NCBI GenBank assembly: GCA_033439795.1
Contig: JAUTDP010000014.1
Coordinates: forward strand, 682,001 to 746,000
Direction of reading: 5' to 3'
Length of the DNA stretch: 64,000 nt
Source: Sordaria brevicollis
Taxonomy: Eukaryota; Ascomycota; Sordariomycetes; Sordariales; Sordariaceae
The position numbers and the translations under genes are program-made. The notes beneath the pieces are model-generated. The model saw nothing but the letters and a program-made list of their open reading frames with translations, did no database searches and had not been told where the DNA came from. Every line of letters begins with the position of its first letter. Positions within the stretch are counted from its first letter, which is position 1. Positions 23,061-35,648 of this stretch are shown one piece after another.

Positions 23061-26000
23061 TAAATATAATAATTTAGCGGTATATGTATATAAATTTTTT
23101 TATCTATTATTACGTTTATAAAGGCGTTAATTACGTCCTATTAAATAAATTCAAAATTAAAGCGTAAAATTATAATTATAAAAGTGTAGAAGGACTTTCC
23201 TATTAAAGTAGAAGTATAAATTTCCTACCCTATAATCCTTACTTATTAATCTCCACGTATAACCAAACGAACTTTAACCTTATTAAAATAATTATTTTTA
23301 AAATACTTATAAATATATATTTATATATAATCGAGGATTTACTTACTTTTAATTTTAAATTCGTCGTAATTTACTTCTATTTAAATTTTTATTTATTTAT
23401 AACTTTCGAAGTAAATTCGCTCGGCTTATTTAAAGAAATCGCCTAAAAGATATTTATCGAAGTTTTTATAATTACGAAATATTAATAGTAATTAATAATA
23501 ATAAAGGTTCTAAAGTTTATTAATAACGATTAAAAATTCGATTATATCTTTAATAATTACCCTTTCCTTATATATAGAGCGCTATAATTCTATTTTAATA
23601 ATTTTCTTCCTATATATTATAGCTATAAATTAATAAAAACGTCCGGCATTAAATATTACCTTCTAAGGTTCGAAACCTTTTAATAATTCCTTTTCAACGT
23701 ATTTAGTATAATCTATAATAAATACCCCTATAAGAAAAGAAATTAATAGTAATATATTTAATAATATTAAATAATCGTAATTAACGAAATAATTAATAGC
23801 TATTCGGTCCTCCTTTAAATTTACAATTTTATTAAAAGGGTTTAAAAATAGTACGCCAATTTCTACTTCCCTAATAATTACTTCTTCAATTTATATTTCT
23901 CTAATAATTATTATCTCCCTTTCTTAAACCGGGTTAAAAGAAAGAAAATTTAAAAGGTCGTAAATATTCGTATCTTCTATATCGGTATAATTAATTATAA
24001 AATTAAAAAGAGATTAATTATTTAATAATTATTCTCTAATAATATACTTCTTTAATAAAGTAATAAACTCTTCTAAAATAAATTTTAAAGATTCGGCTTC
24101 CTTTTCTACTTTACTAATAAAAAGGGTACGTTTATTAAAAATAACGTTATAAATATTAATAACTTCGTTAATAATAAGGTTCTAAATTCGGTAAATAGTT
24201 ATAGAGGTATAATTAATTAAATATCCAATTTATATTTTAGGGTTTATCTTTTAAAGCTTATTTTATTTATTCTTAACGGTAATAATTATTATAAACGCTT
24301 TATAATTATAAATTCGAAAATAAGAAATATCAAATTTATAAGAGGTAACTTCGTCGTTACTATTATTAATTTTTTTAATAATAACTGTATAGAATTTTTT
24401 ATAGGGAAATTTCCAATCGTAAAAGTATTTAAAGGACCGATTATTGAAATATATTATTATAAAGACGATTTCCGGCTAAAAATCCTTAGGAAAACGAATA
24501 CTTAAACTTATAGTACGCGCTTTATTTTTAATTACACTTCCCGAATATTCTATACCTCCGTTCTATATTTAAATATATAGGGTAGAAGGCTCTATAGCCA
24601 TACTATATTACGCTAATAAATTTAAAAGCAATTATAATTTTATAATTTTATTATTGTATTTTAATATTCGTATTATAACGTTAAATCGTATTTTAAAGAG
24701 AATAAAAAAATCGTTTAAATAAGTTATAATTATAGTGGTAAATTGGTCGTAAAAGAAATATTCCCAAATATACCCAATAAATTTACAAATAATAAATATA
24801 ATGCTAATATAATTTTAATAATTTTCCTTATAATTAAAAAAATTTATAATAAAATATTCTCTAACCCTATACCCTCTATTTCTAAATTTTCGCTTAATTT
24901 ATTATTTAATTTTTATTTAAATATAAATATTATATTATTCGGTCTTAGGGTTTTCCTCATCCTCCTCCTTTTTATTCTTAAATAGGATTTTAATTCTTAA
25001 TATATTATAAAAGTAGGATAGTACTTAGGGACTAAAGTACCCTAATTTAAAATACTAGGTAAAAGGGTCTTTATAGTAATACCTACGGCCTATATAAGAA
25101 TTAATTATATTCCTATAGGTATAAAAATTTACCCGAATAAGTAAATAAAGAAATTCTTTAAATAAAATTTAGCGGTAATAGGTCTTAAAATAATAAAAGA
25201 GTAATTAATTTATATTATAAAAGTAATTATTAGGTAGTTTATAGTCCTAGAAGAAATTTTATTTATATAATAAATATAGGGAAATAAAATTAATTATAAA
25301 ATTAAAGTAAAAGGTTATATTATAGAAATGTAATTTCTTAAGCCCGTTCTCTCTATTAATAATAAAATTAACCTCCCTATAATTTTAAATTATAATATAT
25401 AAATTTTTAACCTACAAGTTATTACTATAAAGTATATAATGGAAATTAAAAAAATGTATAATTTCGTTAAATACGTATAAAGAGTTGCCAAAATTAAAAA
25501 GAGCGCAATTTTTAAACGAATAAATATTAAAATTTCCTTTTCCCGTTTAAAATACTACTTATATTATAACGGTTCTATAAACCTAAATAAGGATAAAAAT
25601 AGGGTTTATAATAATATTTTTACTAAAGAATTAATTATTCTAAAATTAATTACTAATATTAAGGATAAAATTTATTAATTATTTAACTATTTCCCTTCTT
25701 TAAACTTCGATTTCCCTTTTAAATTTTAAATCGTTATTAAAGTTCTTAATTACCCGAATTTATACTTTAAGGTTAAACTTCTAACGAAGGTTTAAAGCCT
25801 TACTAAAAAAGAAATACTAATAATATTTAATAATATATATACCCTCTTTATAGATTTTATAATAAAATAATAATAATAAATTTCTACTCTATTTAAAATT
25901 TTTAATTTACATTACGTATTTCCTTTTACGCTAATTATATTAAAATCTACTAAATTAAATATCCTTTACCTTAATATTAATATCCTCCAACCCATTAAAA

Positions 26001-27062
26001 GTATCGCCTCTAATTCTAAAAAACGCCCCGCGAATACCTCTACGGCTAGATTTAACCTATATAATTATAAGTACCTTATTATTAAAACCCTTAATACGGA
26101 AATCCTTAAATAAAATATAGAAGTCGAAAATATTATTAACGATTTATAAACGGTATTAATACGAAACGCCGGAAGCCTAGCCCGGTCGAATAGGGTATAA
26201 ATATTTAATAAAGTTGTAAAATTAGGCGGTAATTAATAGGGATTTAAGGACCGTATAGAACTAGGCTCTAGTTATAATAATCTCCTAACCGTCGATCTAT
26301 TTAATTATTCCTATTTTAAATTCTATTATAAAGAATTTGTTAATATAATCGTAGTAAATTTTACGGGTATCGATAAAGGTTTATTTAAAACGGTATTATA
26401 ACCTTTTAATGAGGGTAAAATACTATTAAGGGAATTTTTCGTTATTCCGGAAATAGTTAAATTTATAATCCTAATAAATAATTTTATATATCTATTTAAT
26501 AAATATAGTATAGTATTTCGAAAAGGTTTCGTATTTTTTAAATTAATAATTAAATATATTAATATTGTAATTATACTCCTATAACCCTATAATAATAAGG
26601 TCGGTAAATTTAGTAATAACGTTATTAATTTATTCCTTTAAAGATTTTTTAGTAAATTCCATACCTATAAAAATATCGTCAGCGCTATAAAGAAGGATTA
26701 ACGTAATAAAAGTATTATTTTTAAAATCGTTGAAGGCTTTTTTAACTTTTTTAATATAATAGTAAACGGACGATTTAATAGCGTAATTTATAATAATTAG
26801 TTCTATAAACTCAAAGGGAATTAGTTATACCCTTAATATATAATTAATAAAATCCAAGACCTTAGCGTAAGCTATAAATTCGTCGCTCTACTCCCTAAAT
26901 TTATTTACAAAGTTTAAATAGACTTATTTAGCGACGATTTCCTTATCGATTAATTAAAATATAATTAATAACGTAATAAATTATAATAATAATAGTAATA
27001 ATAATTATAATTAATATAATTAAAATTTTCGTAGCGTGGAGATTGCAAATCAAACTATTAAT

Positions 27063-27254
27063 TATTAGATTGTATAGTAAAGTGGATATTGTAATTAAGG
27101 GTTAAAAAAAATTGATATATATATTTAGAAGAGTTCTATAGAACCCGAGTTGGGGGTGCCCAGACTATTAGGAAAGTCTGCAGCCAGAATCTGGTGGCTG
27201 GGGCGCCTTACGTAAGCCGGTTTCTACTGGTCGAGTCTACCCTCTAATCTGACA
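27063..27254 (-). repeat. Right LTR (5' LTR of the element), 192 bases
   Basis: Its outer end keeps the intact terminus AATCTGACA, which is the inverse of TGTCAGATT at the left end of the other LTR. Its inner end is mutated (TATTAGATT). The half facing the flank is much richer in G and C than the same half of the left copy. Confidence 0.93.
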
Positions 27255-27259
27255 TGATC
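27255..27259. repeat. Right target-site duplication TGATC
   Basis: Matches the left TAATC except for one G/A transition. Base composition returns to normal directly after it. Confidence 0.75.
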
Positions 27260-30200
27260 TGTTCAATTGTTCAATTATGTAAAGTAGATAGAGGGATTCA
27301 TGCCACTGTTCGGTCAAGTTTCAAACATGCACCTCTCAGGAGGCTCAAACAAAGCTCAGATACCTACAAGCATACTGGTTTCCTGTTATTGTGCCCATCG
27401 TGAAACCTCGAGGTGATCGTGATAGATTGTTCTGGAAGGGCAAGAGAAAAAAAGACATAACGTGAATGATTGGCCCGTCTACGCATTGAAAATTTATTGT
27501 GACTTGAGAAGCAGTCAATAGCTTTCCCAAAATGACCAACCAGAGATATCACAACGACCATCTCTATCCGATTGGATCACCGTCATACTCCTTGCATCTT
27601 GCATCGAATGCCGACCAGTGGCTTGCTTCATGAGTTCTGGAAGATGGAGGGGAGTTGAAGCTGGTGATTCGTCCACTTGGGTAGAGGTAAGCTTGCTTGC
27701 TTCTTCTCGAGATTTTCTTTTCGGTTTCGAATCGGTTTGATATCGGGCACTTGCTGGCAAATAATGCACTCGTAGGGAGCCATCGAACTCTCGCCGGCTT
27801 CGAGGAATCTCTTGCTTGATTTTTTGAGCCATGATTTGATGTTGTAAATAGGACAGTGGTGAATGTAGCAAAAAAGGGGATGCCAAGTGATACTGTTGTT
27901 TGAAAAATTTCCGAGACATGGAAGTGTCAGCAAGCTTTCTGTCGTTGTGTAACGCAGGCTTGGTGATTTGATGAAAGTTCGTGATGTGCATATCCTTTGT
28001 TTGTTTACCATCTTTGCGTGTTGCATGGGAAGTCGCTTGATTACTGGTGTTTACCTCTGTATACTTCGCGACTACAATCAGACGTATCCATCAAGGTACT
28101 CGCAGAAACCTAGGAGACGAGTGTCTCTTTGGTACTTGTCCAACTTTGCTGTCAAGTATGTACACCTGTCAAGCCTTCAAAACTGGATTTACTTCTCCAC
28201 TTGATCAACACCGAAAGCGAGAAAAGGGCGGGCCTCAAAGTTCCCACTTTGTACAACGGACTTCCGCTTCTTGTTCGGCCCTCGGAGCAACGGAGTAGTA
28301 CAACTTCCATGTACATGTGATGCTCATTACTCGCGGGCTGGGCGAAGACAACTCTGCCACTCTGTAATCATTAGGCCGTCGCCTTAACGCCGTAACTCCG
28401 CCGCCTTCAACTTTGCTACCGCCGTCGTTACCGCCGCCGCCGCACGCCCGACACCTGACACCGACGCCGACATCTTCCTTAACCCGGCGCAGCAAGGTTG
28501 ATGGGGGGTCTGAAGGATCTGCAGTGCATAAGGTAGATAAGGGTGGGAGCCGCAGTCGACGTCAATGCCCACAAAATGGAGCATGAAGAGGATAACAACG
28601 TTCAGCTCGCTGTGATGCGTGGCACTCGTGCCAGCGGCAATGAGAGCGAGGCGAACCTGACATTGATGAGTGTGTACTTGTAGGAGGAGGAAGAGAGTAA
28701 CATGTGCCGCTGCGTTTTGTTCTGGATCTTCTCAATGTCAAACGCCTCGCTTTTCAACCCAAATACTTGTTGGACTGTCGAAGCATGGTTTGCTGTCTAT
28801 ATCAAGTTGTAGGATGAGGAAGTATTATTATTGATGGCTGCGGGGGAAAGGTGTTTAAAAAGTAAATAATACAAGAAATGTTGGTCGTCTGTGTCTGACA
28901 TCTCCCGTACTGTTCGGGAAAACACCAAACTTGTGAAGCCCAGAGGGCACTAACCCTCCAGCCTGTCAAAGTCCGCGATCTGACTCCGTCGGTGTTGGGA
29001 TTTTTCCAAGCCGGCATGACACCCGGCAGTAAACTTTCAGGCATCGCGCAAAATATGACGGTCCAGATCCTCTCTGATGACTCTGGGGTGGCTATCAGTG
29101 ATAAAGATAGAAACTTCGAGCTCTTTAGTCTGAGGAGGTGGAGCAGATCTGAAACACAGGAGCCCTTCAGACGACTCGTCTGGAGATCTGCCGTTCATGC
29201 CTAGACCAAAATATGTGGAGTTTGGGGTGTGGGAGACGAAGTCTAGGCGGTTTGAGGACACGCCTTCTCTTTTGTCATGGTGGAGGCATTCTGAAGATGG
29301 ATGAACGGGCTTCCGGTATCAGAATGGTTAGAATGGTTGGGATGGGACGAGTTTGGCTGGGCAGATAGTATGTAAAAAAATGGGATGAACGAGAGGACGG
29401 TAATGAGTGTGATGGAGGAACGGCTCATATCGAGTGTCCTAGCACAGCTGCTCGAAACTTGTCGAGAAACTCATCTGGTTGAGAGCGAGGTCGGGTAAAC
29501 TGGTGATTCCAAATTGGCGATGTGGTCCGATGGGAGGAGAACGACAACGAACAAGGGCTTGATGATGGTACCGACATGACGGAAGAAATCCGCGGGAAGC
29601 AAGAAGCTAACTGCCACGAGACTCCCCAGTTTGACCGAAAAGCTTATCTTCATCGTATGTGTGTATGTTGCGCGGATGTGATGAGGTGAAGCCGTCGACA
29701 GTTTTGAAACAAGCCAAAGATGCTCAGCCACCATCTGCCGAAGAGAACGTTTTGACCTCGTGGTGTCTGTGAGTCGACCGAATCGAGGATGGTGTTGAGG
29801 TTTTCTAGTCCTTCTCAGGAAACGTGCAGAAGCACAGATGTTGGTCTTCTAGTATGAACATGGGGTGCACGAGGTTGTTCCAGGGCCAGGGTGAGTTTGT
29901 CCGTCTTGAGTCGCTGTGACTGATGCGTAGCTCAGGAGAAGCGACCATTGCCAAGAATCCCGAGATGAAAAGATGGAAGGGTGATGGAGTTGCACACCCT
30001 GTGCTATAGACAGGAGGCTCACCGTCAACAAGCCTTTTTCTCGTATCCAGAGAAACCAAGACCAAATCCAGCGTGCCGGATCCGTGCTATGAAGGATTAA
30101 GGACCCGGAAAACTTTGCCGTTGTTTCTGGATTGAGGCTCAAGGTGATCAACAGAATGCTAACGTGTGTGGGGAGAGACGGACTGTCAGATCTTTAAAAA

Positions 30201-33200
30201 CAGAAAGTGGAGTGAAGCTCAGGGCATCATGCAAGAGGCAATAATGGTATCTGTCGATCAGTGTTGAAGACCCGCTGAAGAGTCCCCGGCGATGGATTTT
30301 TGGGCCTGAAGCTAGAAACGATCAGCACGTCGTCCACATGGCTGTAAGTGTTAGTGCGGCGTTGGTTTTGATATCAACCTCATGGGAGGGTTTTGACTGT
30401 GAATAGCCTCACGTGTCGATGACCTGCAATGGGAGAGAGACAGACATCAACGTTAATCAATCTGTTTTAGTCTCTTCAAGTTTAGCCGGATGCTAAAAAT
30501 GGCTGCGTAGACAGGTCGCACCGCGTGAGCTGTATTGATGACAATTGATTAACGACAGCTGCTGAAGTGTGGAACAGGCTCATCAACACCCATTGTTCGC
30601 GGGCGTCGCTTTGGTGCTGCAGGTGAGACGACGAGGCGTTGACAGAAAGAATATTCTCCGAGTTTGAGGGAAAAGTGATGGAAAAAGCGCGCGACTCGCC
30701 CTCTCAGACATGTTTCGGGAAATTTGCAGTCCTTCCGTCGTGGTCACACGGCATCGGTGAAAGTGACTGGCGTCGCCGTCCGATCCGGAGGCGCACAGCA
30801 TCGTACGGTATCGCTTATTAGTCGCTTAGCAAATCTTGGAGCACCAAATACGAGTTCTTGTTAGTGTCTTAGCTTTGCTGTAAGTGGAATGGCTTCCCTT
30901 GGGTTCAATTTGCTCGGACAATATCCGTGCACTGTGCATTGTTACCGCTCCAATATTGGCGGTGGGTTCGAGCTTGAATTTGTTCTTTGTCGAAAATCAT
31001 CGTCCTCTCCGCTCAGCTTCAGTTTCATTTCCACCTATGTATGTCGTCGAATATGACCTCACTGACGAAGGGAAAAGAGGCCGGCGAAATCCAGATTTGA
31101 AGCGCCTGAGATGACGCTGGTCGAAGCCGCGCGAATAGCGTGGGCGCTTGACCTTGGCGCTTGACCATTGGCTACAGAGCAACATTTGTTCTGGGCGCCA
31201 TCGTTGCCAGTCAAGGGGGCCGAAGGGAAAGCTCTTACATAGTAAAAGTTCAGTTTCATGTTTCAGCACCACCAAGCCACCATCGGGTTCCATTCGGTCG
31301 GTTGCAATCCGACATCTTGCCTCCTCTGCAAGATGTTATTCCGGACTGGATAACGATTTTCCAGAGAGCTGGTTAGAGATTAGGGAGGAGATTAATGAAC
31401 TGGTCACTCGGACCATCTGGAAATGAAGATGTTGCTTCTCAGCATGGAGAAAGCCGTTGATAGTGACAGAACTATCGGGCCCAAGAAGGTTCAAAGCGGC
31501 CACTATGGACGACGCTCGCAGGGTCGGATACTGGATTAGGGAAGCTCAACCGTTGCCGGTGATGAATTCGTTAACAACAGCTTGTGTCCAAGGCGGGGTT
31601 GCGGTCACCACGAGAGAAGCGAAGTCAACCGGGGATGGAGACTGCTGCCCAGCTGGGAATAGTGGCAAAGATGAACCGCTGTCTAGTTCGCTCGCTTTCG
31701 CTCAGAGCACCCGAATCCTGGGGAGACAAGCATTGGCTTTCCTCCACTTTGTTTTCTTCTGGGCCGAAAACAGTCCGTGAGTGGGAAATCGTCCTCATCG
31801 GGAGAGAAGCAATCGGAAAAGTGAGAGCATCGTCGATTGGGTATGGTGGCATTGTGGGCCCCTCTCCACCCTTCATACTGTCAGTACCTGCAGTAGCGTA
31901 TGCGGCGTGGCTGAGCAGGTGTTTTTGTTTCAAGATCCAATGCATCTGGACATCCTCGCTTCAGATGTTCATTCCATTTGGGAGAAAGCTCGTGCACAGC
32001 TGGCTGTCGTGATGGTGTGGTGCTCTTGGTGATGACCTACATATGTACTGGGACGTCGGGACACAGATGGTTAATATCAAATCTGACCAAGAATATGTCG
32101 AAAATGGACCAGCCGTGAGATTGGGCCATGCCGGCCTCCGGCACCGAGAGGAGACAAGCCAAGAGACATCTGAGATGAGAATGATATCAGAACTATCCAC
32201 TGCTAGAGCGGTCTAATACTCGACCCGCGAGAGAGGAACAAAGCTGTCAGTCACAGCAGCGCTCAGGTGCCGAAATTGTCAACGTCTTTTGTTTAGCGTA
32301 GAGATGACCAAGTTGAAGTTGCCTTTTCCTTTCTTTCCTTGGAGGTTGTGATTGCCAAAAAGTCAAAAGCAGACATGGAAAGAGCACCGCGCGCTAACAA
32401 GCGATTGGACCTGTGGAGGAGGGGCGACTGCAACCGTGCAACCCCCTAGCCTAAGCCAAAATAGGTTTAACCAGGGGGTGGTCCGACAGATGGAGAACCC
32501 CTGTTGGTACCCACCAGAGACAAAATCGGATTGAGAAAGGAGCCATCTGACCAACCAGAAGAGTCTCTTTTCTTAACAAGAGGCTCCACCGGACCATGCT
32601 TCGACAATGGACGACGGAGCCGCGCGACAGCATGCAAACCCTTGCAAGCCCATTGCAAACCCTGGACAAACCCTCAACATTCAACGTCTTCCGAACCACT
32701 CGTCGACGTCTCTTCGCTCTTTGCGACTGACACTCAACCGCTCAACCATCAACCATTCGACTGCCGATGTCCGCCATGGCGCTCCCAAGTCGTATCGCCC
32801 ACAGGCAAAAAAATGATGCCGTCTTTGTTTGGTCTTCCACAAACCATACCCTTGTGGGCAGTTTGATGTCTTTTTTCTCTCTGGCAAGCCACCCTGTGAC
32901 TGGTGGTTCTTGTGGTCCCTCCATCAGTAAGGACATGGGATGTCAATATGACTTCTCGAAATGGTTACACTCTCCTTGGTGGAGAGCCCGAGAGTAGGGA
33001 AAGTAACGGCAAAGTCTAGCCCACCCCCCATCGACCTCATTGGCCTTGGCCTCCCATTGCCTGCCTTCCCCCCCTGTTGGCGATGACCTGCCAATGCTTC
33101 CATCTACGCCTCCAAGTGTTTCGAGTTGCTATATGAGAGCAAGGCTTCCCTCTCTTCAGTCAGACCATCTCTTTTGGTTGTACTCCTCAAGACCTTTTCT

Positions 33201-33500
33201 TCCATCATCTTGTTTCTCTTTCCTCTTTTGCCTCTCTTGGTATCGCTCTTCGACCATTCCCTCGGAGTCAAAGCCATTCGCTTCTTTGCTCCATCCCATC
33301 TCTTCTTTCTTGTTGTTATTGTTTAGTGTTTAGCCTTGACCGGTTATCACCACCCATTCGTTGATTGAATCACGTACCACACTGCCTATCTCAGGTTAAC
33401 AACAAGAACTCCAACTGGACACTCACTCCCACAACACATAGGACAACCGTTCCTCTTTTCCGAATCATATCTCTTTTTTCAAGTTTAAAAGGTCATCACA
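27260..33500. other. 6.2 kb gene-free region between the retrotransposon and the wall-protein gene
   Basis: No domain-bearing frame on either strand. The longest open frames (158 codons at 27515-27991 on -, 142 at 31584-32012 on +) have no family resemblance. The composition is that of ordinary unique DNA, with no sign of RIP. The last 450 bases (33,050-33,500) are strongly C/T-rich and likely form the promoter and leader of the wall-protein gene. A CCG-rich patch lies at 28,380-28,480. Confidence 0.5.
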
Positions 33501-35648
33501 ATGAAGTCCGCTACTCTCTTGGCCTTCGCCACCAGCGTGGCCGCTACTGTAAGTCTATATCCGTCTATATCCTAACCAGTTCATAACTAACACTCACAGT
33601 TCCCCTTCCACAACGCCCCGGCATTCACTTGCCCTCAAAACACCGACAACAAGTGTACCGATAAGCAAAAGACCGGCTTTGCTTTCGATGATCTCTCCAC
33701 TGGTCCCTTCTCTCAGTACAAGGACTTCAACTTCAACGGCTGGACCTCGGGTGCTGGCTTTGGTGGTCGCTTTGGAAAGCGTACTGGCAGGGGTATCAGC
33801 GGTGTTTGCGGCTCTGACAAGAGCAAGGCCCCTTCCTTCGGCGGCAAGGACAAGTTCTCTCTCGGCTCTATCCACGTCACGCCCGAGTTCGACTGCGATC
33901 TCGAGTTCCACTATGACATGCCCGATGGCTCTACTTGCAAGCACCGTAACAAGTGCACCAAGGGCGGTACCAACGTCGTGAACAAGCAGTGCGGTGGTGC
34001 TACCAACGTCACCATCATCTACCCTCCTCAGCCTGAGAAGCCCAAGCCCAGCTGCAGTGTCATCATCAGCACCATCTCTTTCGACTGCAGCACCAAGCAG
34101 AGCACTGTCCCTCCCAAGACCAAGACTAGCAAGACCAAGACCAAGACCAAGGGCCTCTCTACCACCACTGACGCCGCCACCACCAGCGTCCCCACCGTTC
34201 CCGCCGAGATCACCACATCTTCTGCTGCTCCCGTTGCTTCTTCCAGTGCTCCTGCTGAGAGCGTCCCTGCTAGCGAGACCAGCACCGCTCCCGCCGAGAT
34301 CACCAGCGCCCCTGCTGAGAGTGTCCCTGCTGAGTCTGCTCCTGTAGAGAGCGCCCCCGTTGAGTCTGCTCCCGCTGAGAGCGTTCCCGCCGAGACCACC
34401 AGCGCTCCCGTCACCGATGTTGTCTCTGCTCCTCCCGTCACCAGCACCATCGTCACCAGCTTCGACAGCACCTCCACCATCTTCGTCACCGAGGTCCAGA
34501 CCATCACCAGCTGCGCTCCTACCATCACCGACTGCCCTGCCAACAGCGTTACCACCACCGTGGTCACTATTGCCACCTCTACCACCATCTGCCCTGTCAC
34601 CGAGACTCTCACCACTGTGATCTCGGCCACCTCTTCGGCAGCCCCTGTTGCCAGCACTGAGGGCCCCAGCGAGATTGTCATCTCCACCTCCATTGGCGAT
34701 ATCATCTCTGCTCCTGCCGGCTCTACCTCTTCTGCCGCCGCCGTCGAGTCTTCTGCTGCCGTTTCTTCTGCCGTTGAGTCCAGCACCGGTGTCGTTGTTC
34801 CCACCTCCGCTGTCGCTAGCTCTTCTGCTGCCGCCGTCGACACCACTTCCAGTGCTGCTCCCGTCGAGACCGCCCCGGTTGAGCCCCTTCCTTGCCCTGG
34901 TGTCGTCCCCTCGTGCTTGAACACCTTCCTGTTCGAGACTGGCTGCACTGACAACTCGGATGCTGAGTGCTACTGCCCCAACGCTCTCTTCGTCAAGAAC
35001 GTCTACGAGTGCATTTACGCCCACGGCGAGTCTGAGTCCATCATCTCCGAGGCCATCACCTTCTTCCAGGGTATCTGCGCTCCGTATGTCATCACCAACC
35101 CCGGCATTGCTACTGGCGTTCCCACCTACGTCACCACCACTGCCGCCCCAACCTCTGTTGCTCCCGTCGTCACCACCATCACTGTTGACATCACCACCGT
35201 CGTTCCCTGCACCGACGAGGCTGGCTCGACCATCCCCAGCTCCAGCACCACCGTCATTGTCGACACCACCATGACCGTGCCCCAGATCCACTTCACCAGC
35301 ACCACTGATGACGTCGCCATCGTCCCTGCTCCCACCGGCATTCCCCTCGTCACCGAGACTGAGGAAGCCCCTGTTGCCACCGAGACCGAGGAAGCTCCTG
35401 TTGTCTCTGCCACCGCTACCGAGACTGGCTCCGTGCCCGTCAGCACCAGCGCCGCTGCTCCCGTCAACAGCGCTCCTGCCGTCACCAACGCTCCCTCCGT
35501 TCCCATCGGCACTGCTCCTGTCGGCACCGGTGGCATCGTCCGCCCCACTTCTTCCGTCATCAGCCCTCCCATTGTCGCCGGTAGCGGCCGTGTCAACGCT
35601 GGTCTCGGCCTTGCTGTCGCCGCCTTCCTCGGTGCTCTTGCTCTTTAA
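33501..35648 (+). CDS. GPI-anchored cell-wall protein with CFEM-like domain
   Basis: Exon 1 33501-33548 and exon 2 33600-35648, intron GTAAGT..CACAG with ATAACTAAC branch, give 698 aa. The intron sits exactly at the end of the signal peptide (MKSATLLAFATSVAAT). Residues 17-155 form a Cys-containing, glycine-rich N-terminal domain I do not recognise. Residues 170-290 are T/S/A/P-rich with repeated PAESVPA and PVESAPV units, a likely O-glycosylated stalk. A seven-cysteine segment at 448-509 (CPGVVPSC, AECYC, YEC, GIC) resembles CFEM but lacks the usual eighth cysteine. More T/V-rich sequence follows, then a hydrophobic tail LGLAVAAFLGALAL fitting GPI attachment. CFEM proteins act in adhesion, haem uptake or wall structure; which applies is unknown. 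Codon use is strongly C-ending, suggesting high expression. Long frames on the opposite strand are shadows of this bias. Confidence 0.9.

Larger units (their letters stand above)
21628..27254 (-). mobile_element. Complete RIP-mutated Ty1/copia LTR retrotransposon
   Basis: A 5,627-base element bounded by two 192-base LTRs and a 5-base target duplication. Between the LTRs the DNA is almost wholly A and T with TAA/TTA everywhere and no long frame, the look of RIP. Decayed pol is readable on the minus strand in copia order: reverse transcriptase pieces at about 22.88-23.04 kb, then the RT-RNase H connection at about 22.49-22.57 kb (DITFVANRFTKYN), then RNase H at about 22.25-22.32 kb (TEVEFVALFN). 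Transcription would therefore have run right to left, making 27063-27254 the 5' LTR. A polypurine tract TTAGGGAGG on the minus strand abuts the left LTR at 21820-21830, as expected. No product can be made from it; every domain carries stops. Confidence 0.93.

Noticed and set aside
24743..24985. 80-codon plus-strand open frame inside the AT-rich element
   Set aside because: I-, N-, F- and L-only composition from AT-saturated DNA; the decayed pol reads on the other strand.
27515..27991. 158-codon minus-strand open frame right of the retrotransposon
   Set aside because: Its middle part (MAQKIKQEIPRSRREFDG onward) looks slightly protein-like, but there is no family, no promoter cue and no second exon. 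It could be a young or decayed gene; evidence is too thin to annotate.
33594..35291. 565-codon open frame on the minus strand, and a 308-codon one at 34028-34954, opposite the wall-protein gene
   Set aside because: Both are G/D/V-monotonous mirror translations of a strongly C-ending, repeat-rich plus-strand gene that has a signal peptide, a spliced intron and a GPI tail. They have no domains of their own.
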